Positions 49,388 through 58,778 of a DNA stretch of 64,000 bases are shown here, piece by piece. A program made the translations under genes and the position numbers. The notes below the pieces were generated by a model that searched no databases, was not told the DNA's origin, and saw nothing but the letters and a program-made list of their open reading frames with translations. Position 1 is the stretch's first letter. The number at the start of each line of letters is the position of its first letter. The DNA is from Micromonospora sp. WMMD980 (GTDB lineage Bacteria > Actinomycetota > Actinomycetes > Mycobacteriales > Micromonosporaceae), in contig NZ_JARUBE010000003.1 of the NCBI RefSeq assembly GCF_029626035.1, positions 3,968,001 to 4,032,000 of the forward strand, written 5' to 3'.

Positions 49388-49473
49388 GCGGGAGTGGCGG
49401 AACGGCAGACGCGCAGGCCTTAGGAGCCTGTGTCCGAGAGGACGTGGGGGTTCGAAACCCCCCTCCCGCACCA
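49388..49473 (+). tRNA. tRNA-Leu (anticodon TAG)
   Basis: An 86-base tRNA with acceptor GCGGGAG/CTCCCGC, anticodon loop CTTAGGA with TAG, a long variable arm (TGTCCGAGAGGACG) as in class II tRNAs, T-arm GGTTCGAAACC, and encoded CCA. Confidence 0.96.
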
Positions 49474-49529
49474 CCAGCGGTGTCGACCGCATCACGAACG
49501 TGCGTCGTCGGCCGGTCGCCGGTCGCAGG

Positions 49530-50099
49530 ATGGCGGGCGTGGACCTGCGCTTCGTACTCGACCCCGACCTCACCCCCGAGCTGCGCGAACAGCTCGTCGA
49601 CCTCTGGGTGGACGTGACAAACGCCGGCGGCGCGGTGGGCTTCGTCGCCCCGGTGAGCGCGGCCGAGGTGCGGCCGGTCGCCGAGTCGACGCTCGCCGGG
49701 GTCGCCGGCGGGCCGGACCGGCTGCTCGCCGGCTACGAGGGTGACCGGCTCGTCGCCGTCCTGGTCGTGGCGGACAACCGGTTCCACCTGAAGACGCACT
49801 GGCGGGTGCTCAAGCGCGTCATGGTGCACCCCGACACCCAGGGGCGCGGGTACGGCGTGGCGCTGATGCGCGAGGCCGAGCGGGTCGCCCGGTCGTCGGG
49901 CGTGGAGGCGCTGCACGTGACCGTCCGCGACGGCCTCGGGCTGGACCGCTTCTACCGGCGTCCCGGCTACCGCGAGATCGGGCGCCTCCCCGCCGCCCTG
50001 CGCCTCTCCCCCACCGACTCCCGCGACGAGGTCCTCATGTGGCTCGACCTGCCCGCGACCGCCGGCCCGGCAGTGGTGACACCTCGCGGACGCCACTGA
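49530..50099 (+). CDS. GNAT-family N-acetyltransferase
   Basis: The 189-residue protein has a standard GNAT fold: strand beta-4 LKRVMVHPDTQGRGYGVALM with the Q/R-x-x-G-x-G/A acetyl-CoA loop, then AERVARSSGVEALHVTVRDG and LDRFYRRPGYREIGRLPAAL. The start at ATG 49530 has an aggatgg context; GTG 49539 is possible. The substrate is unknown. Confidence 0.88.
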   Translation: MAGVDLRFVLDPDLTPELREQLVDLWVDVTNAGGAVGFVAPVSAAEVRPVAESTLAGVAGGPDRLLAGYEGDRLVAVLVVADNRFHLKTHWRVLKRVMVHPDTQGRGYGVALMREAERVARSSGVEALHVTVRDGLGLDRFYRRPGYREIGRLPAALRLSPTDSRDEVLMWLDLPATAGPAVVTPRGRH

Positions 50100-50136
50100 C
50101 CGGCCGGCCGAGGCGCGGCGCGGGTTGGCGGGCGCG

Positions 50137-51102
50137 TCACCCGCACCCGGTGCGGACCGTGGGCGAGGTGGCGGGGAGGGCCGCGTCGAGCAGGAGCGGG
50201 GTCCGGGTCGGAGCGGGTCGGGTCGGGGACGGGGAGGCGGACACCCTGGGCGTCGGGCGCGCCGACAGGGAGCGGGTCGGCTTCGCCGCGCGGGTGGCGC
50301 CGGCCGCGCCGGCGCCGTACATCCGGGTCGTGCTCCGCTGCACCTGGCCGGGGAGCATCCGGATGCCGGCGGCGGTCACGCGGTGGCCGTACACGTCGGT
50401 GACCCGGATGGCGTACGGGCCAGGACCGGCCCCGGAGGGGATCAGCCAGTAGTTGTAGTCCTCGCGGTCCGCCGAGCGCCACGCGCCGTTCTGCCGGACC
50501 TCCACCGCGCGCAGCGGGTTGCCGTGGTCGCCGACCAGGACGGCGAACCACCACTGCGACGCGCCCTCCTTGAGGCGGAACGTGAGCGGGCCGGGCAGCG
50601 ACGGGTCCACCACGGCCCGGTAGCTGACCTCGACCACGCCCCGCACCGGGTCGGCGATCCGCGCGAACGCCTCGGCGGAGAGGTCGAGGTGGCCGGGCGC
50701 GCACTCCGGGCACTGGTCCATGACGAGCACCCGGACGGTGCCGCGCGGGCCGGTGACGTCGAGGAAGCCGCCGCAGGCCGCGCCGGCCGCGTACTCGCTC
50801 GGGCCGAGCGCCACGTAGAGCCGGTTCGCGGGGGCGGCGGGCCGGGAGCAGTTGCCGCCCGCGCCCTTCGAGTCGTAGAAGGTGGCCTTTCCGGTGTGGG
50901 TGGCGCCGCCGACCGGCGGGGCGGCGCAGGCGGGGGCGGCGCCGCCGCGTACCGCGAGGGTCACGGCGACCACGACGGCGATGCCGGCCAGGCCAGCGGC
51001 GGCGAGCCGGCGGCGCGCCCGGGTCGGGGCCCGGCGGCGGTCGGCCGGGGTCGGTCCCGGGCCGGGGGCGGTCGGTGGGTGGGGCGCGCTGCCGTCGGTC
51101 AC
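50137..51102 (-). CDS. Secreted expansin-like protein (EXLX1/YoaJ type)
   Basis: The 321-residue protein has a cytoplasmic head and signal anchor (about residues 32-55), then expansin domain 1 (about 68-170: GKATFYDSKGAGGNCS, VMDQCPECAPGHLDLSAEAF, including the conserved Asp of HLDLS) and a CBM63-like domain 2 (about 175-260: SQWWFAVLVGDHGNPLRAVE, then WRSADREDYNYWLIPSGAGP). The last 60 residues are Thr/Pro/Ser-rich. Bacterial expansins loosen cellulose or peptidoglycan without hydrolysis. Confidence 0.9.
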   Translation of the reverse strand: MTDGSAPHPPTAPGPGPTPADRRRAPTRARRRLAAAGLAGIAVVVAVTLAVRGGAAPACAAPPVGGATHTGKATFYDSKGAGGNCSRPAAPANRLYVALGPSEYAAGAACGGFLDVTGPRGTVRVLVMDQCPECAPGHLDLSAEAFARIADPVRGVVEVSYRAVVDPSLPGPLTFRLKEGASQWWFAVLVGDHGNPLRAVEVRQNGAWRSADREDYNYWLIPSGAGPGPYAIRVTDVYGHRVTAAGIRMLPGQVQRSTTRMYGAGAAGATRAAKPTRSLSARPTPRVSASPSPTRPAPTRTPLLLDAALPATSPTVRTGCG

Positions 51103-51156
51103 GCCGCTCGATGCTGCCGGAGCGGCGTGTCGCCGGGCAAGCCGGCTAAGCGAAAG

Positions 51157-51453
51157 CTAAGGACGGCGGGCGCGGGCGACCGGGGCGAGGCCGGCGAGGT
51201 CGGCGCCCAGCTCCGGGCGCTGCCGCAGCGCGTCCTCGAGACGGACCCGCCAGAGGCCGGTCTCGACCGGCAGCCGGGCCTCGCCGGCCTGGCGGACCCG
51301 GTCACGGCTCTCGCTGAGGGCGGCCCCGGCGGCGGGCCCGAGGAGAGCGACCAGCTCGCCGCGGAGCCAGCCGAACAACTCGTCGTCGCCGAACGCGCCA
51401 CCGATCGTCCGGGCCGTGTCCCATGCCACTCGGGGCTGGTGCGTCACCTTCAT
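51157..51453 (-). CDS. Small hypothetical protein (98 aa)
   Basis: ATG 51453 has a strong GAGGAG site. The product is soluble and helical (WDTARTIGGAFGDDELFGWL, RGELVALLGPAAGAALSESR), acidic in the middle and basic at the end. There is no signal peptide. I do not recognise the family. It is divergent from the LCP gene. Confidence 0.6.
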   Translation of the reverse strand: MKVTHQPRVAWDTARTIGGAFGDDELFGWLRGELVALLGPAAGAALSESRDRVRQAGEARLPVETGLWRVRLEDALRQRPELGADLAGLAPVARARRP

Positions 51454-51612
51454 CTCGACTCCTCGGTCGACGCTCTCGTCCCGTCCATCATCGATCCGTC
51501 GGGGCGGGGCGGCAAGGCCCGTCCGAGGGCGGTTCGGGCCGACCGGCCGGCCCGTGCCGACCGTCCGGACGAGGGTCCCCGCGCCGGAACGTGAATCAGT
51601 AGCATCCTCGGC

Positions 51613-52680
51613 ATGTCCGATCGCCACCCGCTCGCCGACTCCGACACCGCACCGCGGGCCTCCGATGTGGAGCCCGCCGGTCCGGCGGAGCGGCCGGCGC
51701 CACGGCGCCGCCGTGGCCGGCGGATCGCCCTGGTCGTGCTGCTCGCACTGGTGCTGCTGGCCGGCGGCGGGGCGCTGGCCGGCAGCCTCTACTACCGGTA
51801 GGTGGACAGCTCGATCGACCGGGTGGACGCGTTCACCGACGTGCCCGCCGAGGACCGGCCACCGGTCGAGGCCAAGGACGCGATGAACATCATGATCCTG
51901 GGCAGCGACTCCCGGGATCCGGAGAACACCGGCGGCTCGCGCAGCGACACGATCATCCTGGCCCACCTGCCGAAGGATCGGTCGAGCGCCCAGCTCATCT
52001 CGATCCCGCGGGACACCTGGACGGCGGTGCCCCGGTCGAAGGAGGGCCGCGGCGGCCGGGACGCGAAGATCAACGCCGCCTACGCCTGGGGCGGCGTGCC
52101 GCTGATGGTGCGGACGGTGGAGAAGTTCAGCGGCGTCCGGGTGGACAACGTGGCGATGGTCGACTTCGCCGGCTTCAAGGAGATCGTCGACGCGCTCGGC
52201 GGCGTCGACATCGACGTGGAGAAGGGCTTCACCACGCGCTACTCGCTGGTCGGCACCCGGACGTTCGCCCAGGGCCGGCAGACCATGGACGGGGCCGCCG
52301 CGCTGGACTACGCGCGGGAGCGGCACGCCTTCCCGGACGGCGACTTCGCCCGGATCCGGCACCAACAGCAGGTGATCAAGGCGATCCTGGACAAGGCGGC
52401 CTCCGGCGGCGTGCTGGCCAACCCGGCCAAGCTGAACTCGTTCGTGCGGGCCACGTCCAGCTCGGTCGCGGTCGACAAGTCGCTGTCGCTGGTGGACTTC
52501 GCGATGGAGTTGCGGGGCCTGCGGGGCGGCAACCTGACGTTCTTCACCTGCCCGACCAAGGGCACCGGCCGGGTCGGCAGCGAGAGCGTGGTGTTCGCCG
52601 ACCCGGCGCGCGCCCGGACGTTGTTCCAGGCGGTCCGCCGCGACTCGGTCCCCGACATCCTCGCGGCCGGCCCGAAGTAG
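51613..52680 (+). pseudogene. LytR-CpsA-Psr (LCP) cell-wall ligase interrupted by an in-frame amber codon
   Basis: Codons 51613-51798 give a basic cytoplasmic tail and one membrane helix (IALVVLLALVLLAGGGALAG), then TAG at 51799-51801, and the same frame continues with GTG 51802 into a full LCP domain: MILGSDSRDPEN, QLISIPRDTWTAVP with the catalytic Arg, KINAAYAWGGVPLM, VDFAGFKEIVDALGGVDIDV, LDYARERHAFPDGDFARIRH. LCP enzymes transfer lipid-linked polymers to peptidoglycan outside the membrane. With the stop, the domain would lose its anchor. The GTG has no ribosome site. A substitution error in the sequence, a true nonsense mutation or readthrough are all possible. Confidence 0.85.
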
Positions 52681-52705
52681 GGGGCCTCACGGGGGGAGGA
52701 GCGCC

Positions 52706-54151
52706 ATGGCACGCCTACCGGCGTTCGAGCATCCGGCCGTGCCGCCGACCGGCGCCACGTCGATGACCGGCAGCATGGACACGACCACGGTGCTGCCGTA
52801 CGCCGGCTCCCGCGCGTCGACGCGTACCCGCCGGCTGCGGGCCTGGATGGTGACCGCGCCGATCGACGTGGCGGCGCTGCTGGCGCCGCTGCTGCTGACC
52901 CAGACCTACTGGCGCGGGACGCTCTTCAACGCGGTGCTCGCGGTGAGCTTCTTCGCGGCGGGCGGGCTCTACCGCCCCCGGCGGCACATCAGCATCCTGG
53001 ACGAGCTGCCCGGCCTCGGCGGCCGGCTGCTGGCCTCCGGCGCGGTGGTGGCGATCATCGCGGCGCTGCGACACGACTCGGTGCTCTACGTCAGCGGCTT
53101 CATGCGCGGGGTCGCGTTCTCCGCCGGCCTGGTGGTGGTGGGCCGGGCGGTCAACACCCGGATCGTGCTGCTGGCCCGCCGGCGTCGCTGGGTGGAGCAC
53201 AACGCGATAGTGGTGGGTGGCGGGCCGATCGGCGGCGAGTTGGCCCGGCTGCTGCGCCGGTACCCGCAGTACGGGCTGCGGTTCGTGGGCGCGGTGGACG
53301 TGCCGTCGCGGCAGCGGCCCGGGTCGCTGCCGCTCATCGGCACGCTCGACGACGTGGAGCAGCTCGTCACGATGCTGGAGTGCGAGGTCCTGGTGATCGC
53401 GGACCCGGACTGCGCCGAGGCCGAGCTGATGGAGGCGCTGCTGCGGCCGGCCAGCTCGCGGTGCGACCTGTGGGCGGTGCCGCGCCTGTGGGGCTCCCGG
53501 TCGCTGGGCGGCCACCCCGACCACATCGGAGCGTTCCCGATCGTGAAGATCGGTGACACCACGCTGACCGGTCCACGATGGCGGGTCAAGCGCGCGTCCG
53601 ACGTGCTCTTCGCCGTGGTCGCGCTGGTGGTGCTGAGCCCGGTGCTGCTGCTGTGCGCGGTCGCCACCTACCTCGACGGCGGTCGCGGGGTCTTCTTCCG
53701 GCAGGAGCGGATCGGCCGCTACGGGCAGCCGTTCCAGGTGGTCAAGTTCCGGTCGATGCGGCCGGCCGACGAGCACGAGTCGCAGACCACGTGGTCGATC
53801 GCGCACGACCGGCGGATCGGGCCGATCGGGCGGTTCATGCGGCGCACCTCGCTGGACGAGCTGCCGCAGTTGTGGAACATCCTGCGCGGTGAGATGAGCG
53901 TGGTGGGGCCGCGACCGGAGCGACCCCACTTCGTGGAGAAGTTCTCGGTGGCATACCCCACCTACGCGATGCGCCACCGGGTGCCGGTCGGGTTGACCGG
54001 TCTGGCGCAGGTCAGTGGCCTGCGCGGGGACACGCCGATCTCGGACCGGGCCCGGTTCGACAACTACTACGTGGAGAACTGGTCGCTCTGGCTCGACATC
54101 AAGATCGTGCTGCGGACGGTGACGGAGGTGTTCCGGGGAGCCGGTCGATGA
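52706..54151 (+). CDS. Polyprenyl glycosylphosphotransferase (initiating sugar transferase)
   Basis: The 481-residue protein follows a ggggggagg site. It has four or five N-terminal membrane helices, a Rossmann-like CoA-binding region (NAIVVGGGPIGGELARLLRR) and a C-terminal bacterial sugar-transferase domain (about 290-480): KRASDVLFAVVALVVLSPVL, FFRQERIGRYGQPFQVVKFR, RTSLDELPQLWNILRGEMSV, VGPRPERPHF. It loads the first sugar phosphate onto undecaprenyl phosphate. It heads the polysaccharide cluster after the LCP gene. Confidence 0.95.
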   Translation: MARLPAFEHPAVPPTGATSMTGSMDTTTVLPYAGSRASTRTRRLRAWMVTAPIDVAALLAPLLLTQTYWRGTLFNAVLAVSFFAAGGLYRPRRHISILDELPGLGGRLLASGAVVAIIAALRHDSVLYVSGFMRGVAFSAGLVVVGRAVNTRIVLLARRRRWVEHNAIVVGGGPIGGELARLLRRYPQYGLRFVGAVDVPSRQRPGSLPLIGTLDDVEQLVTMLECEVLVIADPDCAEAELMEALLRPASSRCDLWAVPRLWGSRSLGGHPDHIGAFPIVKIGDTTLTGPRWRVKRASDVLFAVVALVVLSPVLLLCAVATYLDGGRGVFFRQERIGRYGQPFQVVKFRSMRPADEHESQTTWSIAHDRRIGPIGRFMRRTSLDELPQLWNILRGEMSVVGPRPERPHFVEKFSVAYPTYAMRHRVPVGLTGLAQVSGLRGDTPISDRARFDNYYVENWSLWLDIKIVLRTVTEVFRGAGR

Positions 54152-54995
54152 AGGCGGTCAGGTCGGCGTGCCAGTGCGCCGGCGGCGGCAGCTTCGCCGC
54201 GGCCCACCGGCCGTGGGCCAGGACGCCGTAGCGGGGGCGGGGCGCCGGGCGGGGGAACCGGGCGGTGGTGGTCGGCCGGACCCGGTCCGGGTCGAGGCCG
54301 CGCAGCGCGAAGACCGCGCGGGCGAGGCCGTACCAGGTCGTCTCGCCGGACGCGGTGCCGTGGTAGACGCCCGGGGCGGCGTCGCCGGCCAGCGCCGCGT
54401 CGGCGAGCGCGACGAGCCGCCCGGCGAGCCGGTGCGACCAGGTCGGCTGGCCGCGCTGGTCGGCCACCACGTCGAGCGTGTCGCGTTCGCCGGCCAGCCG
54501 CAGCACGGTGCCGACGAAGTCGCGTCCGTGGGCGCCGTAGAGCCAGGCCGTCCGCACCACGTAGCCGCCCTCCGGCAGCAGCCGCGCCACGGACCGCTCC
54601 CCCGCGAGCTTGCCGCGCCCGTACGCGTTGACCGGCCCGGTCGGCGCGTCCTCCGGGTAGGGCTCGGTGGCGTCGCCGGGAAACACGTAGTCGGTGGAGA
54701 CGTGCACCAGCCGGGCGCCGGTGGCCGCGCACGCGCGGGCCAGGTGCGCGACCGCGTCGCCGTTGACCGCGGTGGCGTCGGGCTCCCGGCTCTCCGCCGC
54801 GTCCACGTCGGTCCACGCCGCGGCGTTGAGCACCACGTCGTGCCCGGCGACCGCGTCGCGTACCGCCTGCGCGTCGGTGACGTCGAGGTCGGCGCGGGCG
54901 GCGGCGGTGACGGCGGTGCCCGGCCGGTCGCGCAGCACCGCCAGCAGGTCCCGCCCGAGCATGCCGCCGGCGCCGGTGACGAGCACCCGGTTCAT
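54099..54995 (-). CDS. rfbD: dTDP-4-dehydrorhamnose reductase
   Basis: The 298-residue enzyme has the NAD(P)-binding start VLVTGAGGMLGRDL, the catalytic YxxxK in NAYGRGKLAGE, STDYVFPGD and QRGQPTWSHRLA, the RmlD hallmark. It makes dTDP-L-rhamnose in the last step of the pathway. Its 3' end overlaps the tail of the glycosylphosphotransferase gene by 53 bases, tail to tail. Confidence 0.95.
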   Translation of the reverse strand: MNRVLVTGAGGMLGRDLLAVLRDRPGTAVTAAARADLDVTDAQAVRDAVAGHDVVLNAAAWTDVDAAESREPDATAVNGDAVAHLARACAATGARLVHVSTDYVFPGDATEPYPEDAPTGPVNAYGRGKLAGERSVARLLPEGGYVVRTAWLYGAHGRDFVGTVLRLAGERDTLDVVADQRGQPTWSHRLAGRLVALADAALAGDAAPGVYHGTASGETTWYGLARAVFALRGLDPDRVRPTTTARFPRPAPRPRYGVLAHGRWAAAKLPPPAHWHADLTAFIDRLPGTPPSPSAARS

Positions 54996-55990
54996 CGGTG
55001 CGCCGCCTTCAGCGGCTCCCACCAGGGCCGGTTCTCCCGATACCAGCGCACGGTCTCGGCCAGGCCGTGGTCGAGGTCGATGCTCGGGGCGTACCCCAGC
55101 TCGGTCCGGATCTTGGTGATGTCCAGCGAGTAGCGGCGGTCGTGGCCCTTGCGGTCGGTGACCGGCACGACCCGGTCCCAGTCGGCGCCGCAGGCCGCCA
55201 GCAGTTTCCCGGTCAGCTCCCGGTTGGTCAGCTCGGTGCCGCCGCCGATGTGGTAGACCTCGCCGGCGCGGCCCTTCTCCTGCACCAGCGCGACGCCCCG
55301 ACAGTGGTCGCGCACGTGCAGCCAGTCCCGGACGTTGCCGCCGTCGCCGTAGAGCGGCACGGTGCCGCCGTCGAGCAGGTTGGTGACGAAGAGCGGGACG
55401 ACCTTCTCCGGGAACTGGTACGGCCCGTAGTTGTTGGAGCAGCGGGTCACCACCACGTCCAGGCCGTGGGTGCGGTGGTAGGCCAGCGCCAGCAGGTCGG
55501 AGGCGGCCTTCGAGGCCGAGTACGGGGAGTTCGGCGCCAGCGGCCAGCTCTCCGTCCAGGAGCCGGAGTCGATCGAGCCGTAGACCTCGTCGGTGGAGAC
55601 GTGCACGAACCGGCCGGTCCGGTGGCGCAGCGCGGCGTCGAGGAGCGTCTGGGTGCCCAGCACGTTCGTGGTGACGAACGGCGCCGCCCCGGTGATGGAG
55701 CGGTCCACGTGCGACTCGGCGGCGAAGTGGACGATCACGTCGTGGCCGGGCACCACGGCGTCGACCAGCGCCGGGTCGCAGACGTCGCCGTGGACGAAGC
55801 GCAGCCGCGTGTCGTGGCGCACCGGGTCGAGGTTGGCCGGGTTGCCGGAGTAGGTGAGCTTGTCCAGCACGGTGACCGCGGCGGGCGCGCTCGTCGGCGC
55901 CCGGGCCGGGTCCGCACCGGGCCGGCCGAGCAGCATCCGCACGTACTCCGAACCGATGAAGCCGGCGCCGCCGGTGACGAGGATCCTCAC
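54992..55990 (-). CDS. rfbB: dTDP-glucose 4,6-dehydratase
   Basis: The 332-residue SDR enzyme has TGGAGFIGSEYVR, HFAAESHVDRSI, STDEVYGSID and the catalytic YSASKAASD, plus TRCSNNYGPYQFPEK. It turns dTDP-glucose into dTDP-4-keto-6-deoxyglucose. It overlaps the reductase gene by 4 bases and is divergent from rfbA across 35 bases. Confidence 0.97.
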   Translation of the reverse strand: MRILVTGGAGFIGSEYVRMLLGRPGADPARAPTSAPAAVTVLDKLTYSGNPANLDPVRHDTRLRFVHGDVCDPALVDAVVPGHDVIVHFAAESHVDRSITGAAPFVTTNVLGTQTLLDAALRHRTGRFVHVSTDEVYGSIDSGSWTESWPLAPNSPYSASKAASDLLALAYHRTHGLDVVVTRCSNNYGPYQFPEKVVPLFVTNLLDGGTVPLYGDGGNVRDWLHVRDHCRGVALVQEKGRAGEVYHIGGGTELTNRELTGKLLAACGADWDRVVPVTDRKGHDRRYSLDITKIRTELGYAPSIDLDHGLAETVRWYRENRPWWEPLKAAHR

Positions 55991-56025
55991 GGGTGGTGGA
56001 GTTTACGCGACGGTAGTCTCCGCGG

Positions 56026-56913
56026 GTGCGTGGAATCCTTCTCGCCGGCGGAACCGGGAGCCGGCTCTGGCCGATCACCCGGGCGGTCTCCAAGCAGCTC
56101 ATGCCGGTGTTCGACAAGCCGATGGTCTACTACCCGCTGTCCACGCTGGTGCTGGCCGGGGTGCACGAGATCCTGGTGGTCACCACGCCGGAGGACCGCC
56201 CGCAGTTCGAGCGGCTGCTCGGCGACGGCAGCCAGTGGGGGCTGCGCCTGGAGTACGCCGAGCAGGCCCGCCCGGAGGGCATCGCGCAGGCGTTCGTGCT
56301 CGGCGCGGACTTCGTCGGCGACGACTCGGTGGCGCTGGTCCTCGGCGACAACATCTTCCACGGCGTCGGTCTCGGCCGGCAGCTCGTGCAGCACGGCGAC
56401 CCCACCGGCGGCCGGGTGTTCGCCTATCCGGTCGCCAACCCGGGCGACTACGGCGTGGTCGAGTTCGACGCGGCCGGTCAGGTGCTGTCGATCGAGGAGA
56501 AGCCGGCCCGGCCCCGGTCCCGCTACGCGGTGCCCGGCCTCTACTTCTACGACAACCGGGTGGTCGACATCGCCCGCAAGCTCACACCCAGCGCGCGCGG
56601 CGAGTTGGAGATCACGGCGGTCAACGAGACGTACCGCGAGTGGGGTGAGCTGTCGGTCACCGTGCTCGACCGGGGCACCGCGTGGCTGGACACCGGCACG
56701 TTCACCTCGATGGTGCAGGCCGCCGAGTTCGTCCGGGTGATCGAGGAGCGGCAGGGCATGAAGATCGGCTGTGTCGAGGAGGTGGTCTGGCAGTCCGGGC
56801 TGATCGACGACGACCGGTTGCGCGCCCTGGCGGAACCGCTGGTCCGCAGCGGCTACGGTCGCTACCTGCTCGGCCTGCTGGCGGACCGGCCGGCCGTCGA
56901 GGGCGGGTCGTGA
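56026..56913 (+). CDS. rfbA: Glucose-1-phosphate thymidylyltransferase
   Basis: The 295-residue enzyme has [20 protein letters not shown], the nucleotide-binding signature, then [30 protein letters not shown] and YCDNRVV-type [10 protein letters not shown]. It makes dTDP-glucose, the first step to dTDP-rhamnose. It starts at GTG 56026 and its stop overlaps the rfbC start (GTGA). Confidence 0.97.
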   Translation: MRGILLAGGTGSRLWPITRAVSKQLMPVFDKPMVYYPLSTLVLAGVHEILVVTTPEDRPQFERLLGDGSQWGLRLEYAEQARPEGIAQAFVLGADFVGDDSVALVLGDNIFHGVGLGRQLVQHGDPTGGRVFAYPVANPGDYGVVEFDAAGQVLSIEEKPARPRSRYAVPGLYFYDNRVVDIARKLTPSARGELEITAVNETYREWGELSVTVLDRGTAWLDTGTFTSMVQAAEFVRVIEERQGMKIGCVEEVVWQSGLIDDDRLRALAEPLVRSGYGRYLLGLLADRPAVEGGS

Positions 56914-57512
56914 AGGTCCGGCCGCTGGGCATCGCGGGCGCGTGGGAGGTCACGCCCGTGCCGCACGCCGACCCGCGCGGGCTGTTCCTGGAGTGGTACC
57001 GGTTCGACCGGCTCGCCGAGGCGGTCGGGCACCCGCTGCGGCTGGCCCAGGCCAACCTGTCGGTCTCCGCACGTGGCGTGGTCCGCGGCATCCACTTCGC
57101 CGACGTCCCACCCGGCCAGGCGAAGTACGTGACCTGCGTGCGGGGGGCGGTGCTCGACGTGGTGGTGGACGTGCGGACCGGCTCACCGACGTTCGGCCGG
57201 TGGGAGGCGGTCCGCCTGGACGACGTCGACCGGCGCGCCGTCTACCTGGCGGAGGGGCTGGGGCACGGCTTCTGCGCGCTGACCGACGACGCGACGTTGA
57301 GTTACCTCTGCTCCACCACGTACCGGCCGGCGGCCGAGCACACCGTGCACCCGCTCGATGCGGACCTCGCGATCGACTGGCCGACCGCGACGCCGCTGCT
57401 CTCCGCCCGGGACGAGGCGGCGCCGAGCCTGGCCGAGGCGCGGGCCGCGGGGCTGCTGCCCGACCACGAAACCTGCCGGTCCTACCTGGACGGCCGACGG
57501 CTCGCTCCCTGA
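56910..57512 (+). CDS. rfbC: dTDP-4-dehydrorhamnose 3,5-epimerase
   Basis: The 200-residue cupin enzyme shows [33 protein letters not shown] with the catalytic His, and [20 protein letters not shown], then [20 protein letters not shown]. It epimerises the keto-sugar at C3 and C5. The four rfb genes are split into two divergent pairs. Confidence 0.96.
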   Translation: MKVRPLGIAGAWEVTPVPHADPRGLFLEWYRFDRLAEAVGHPLRLAQANLSVSARGVVRGIHFADVPPGQAKYVTCVRGAVLDVVVDVRTGSPTFGRWEAVRLDDVDRRAVYLAEGLGHGFCALTDDATLSYLCSTTYRPAAEHTVHPLDADLAIDWPTATPLLSARDEAAPSLAEARAAGLLPDHETCRSYLDGRRLAP

Positions 57513-57620
57513 CCGCCTGCGGCATTTGTCCGGCGGGTTGGCGGCCACCGCGACCGACCTCATATCCTGCCTTCGCTCCCGGCCCGCCCGGCCGGAAGCT
57601 GCCACGGGGAGGAAAGCACG

Positions 57621-58757
57621 ATGTCCGGTCCGCCGCCCGCCGCGTCCACCCCGGCGACGGCGGCCCCGGTGCCCGCCCTCGGCGACGCGTCCGTCGCGCT
57701 GGTGCACGAGTGGTTCGGCGTCACCGGCGGCTCCGAGCAGGTGTTCCGCGGCATCTCCGAACTGTTCCCCCGGGCCCAGCGGTTCGCCCTGTGGCAGGAC
57801 GACGGGGTGGACGAGCCGGGCCTGCGCGAGTCGTGGCTGGCCCGCACGCCGATGCGGCGCCGCAAGGCGATGGCGCTGCCGCTGATGCCGGTGGTGTGGC
57901 GGACGCTGACCCGGGACCGCTTCGACGTGGTCATCTCGTCCAGCCACGCCTTCGCCCACACGGTCCGGCTGGGCCCGCCCGAGACCACCCGGCACCTGAG
58001 CTACGTGCACGCCCCGGCGCGCTACCTGTGGAACCCGGCGACCGACGGCCGTGGCGCGAGCCCGCTGCTCGCCCTGCCCCGGCGCGCGCTGCGCGGCGTC
58101 GACGTGCGGTTGAGCCGGCACGTGCACGCGTACGCGGCGAACTCCCGCGAGGTGCGCGACCGGATCCGGCGCCACTGGGGGCGCGACGCCGTGGTGATCA
58201 ACCCGCCGGTGCGGGTGGCCTGGTTCGCCGACGCGCCGGCCGCCGACCGGGCGCAGTCACGCGACTACCTGCTCGGGGTCGGGCGTTGGATCCCGTACAA
58301 GCGGTTCGACCTGATCGTGGCGACCGCCGAGGCCGCCGGGCTGCCGCTCGTCGTCGCCGGCTCCGGGCCCGAGGAGCCCCGCCTCCGCCGGCTCGCCGAG
58401 CGGGCCGACGTGCCCGTCACGTTCGAGGTCGCGCCGAGCCAGGAGCGGCTGCGGCGGCTCTACTGGGGCGCGCGGGCGCTGCTCTTCCCGGTGCACGAGG
58501 ACTTCGGCATCGTGCCGGTGGAGGCGCAGGCGTGCGGCACGCCGGTGATCGGGCTGCGCCGGGGCGGGCTGCGGGAGACCGTCGTCGACGGCGAGACCGG
58601 GTTCCTGGTCGACTCCACCGACGCCCGCGACCACGCGGCGCTCACCCGACGCCTCGACGAGCTGCGGCCGGAGCGCGTCCGGGCCCACGCGGCCACCTTC
58701 TCCGAGGCGTCCTTCGCCGCCGCCTTCGCCGCCTGGGTGACGGAAGCCGTTGCCTAG
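57621..58757 (+). CDS. Family 4 glycosyltransferase
   Basis: The 378-residue GT-B enzyme has an N-terminal acceptor domain (LVHEWFGVTGGSEQVFRGIS, SYVHAPARYLWNPATDGRGA) and a C-terminal donor domain with GVGRWIPYKRFDLIVATAEA and the E-x7-E motif in FPVHEDFGIVPVEAQACGTP. It resembles mannosyltransferases of the WbaZ type. Cytoplasmic, at the membrane; donor sugar not certain. Confidence 0.92.
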   Translation: MSGPPPAASTPATAAPVPALGDASVALVHEWFGVTGGSEQVFRGISELFPRAQRFALWQDDGVDEPGLRESWLARTPMRRRKAMALPLMPVVWRTLTRDRFDVVISSSHAFAHTVRLGPPETTRHLSYVHAPARYLWNPATDGRGASPLLALPRRALRGVDVRLSRHVHAYAANSREVRDRIRRHWGRDAVVINPPVRVAWFADAPAADRAQSRDYLLGVGRWIPYKRFDLIVATAEAAGLPLVVAGSGPEEPRLRRLAERADVPVTFEVAPSQERLRRLYWGARALLFPVHEDFGIVPVEAQACGTPVIGLRRGGLRETVVDGETGFLVDSTDARDHAALTRRLDELRPERVRAHAATFSEASFAAAFAAWVTEAVA

Positions 58758-58778
58758 CCCGCACCGGAGGGTGAGCCG

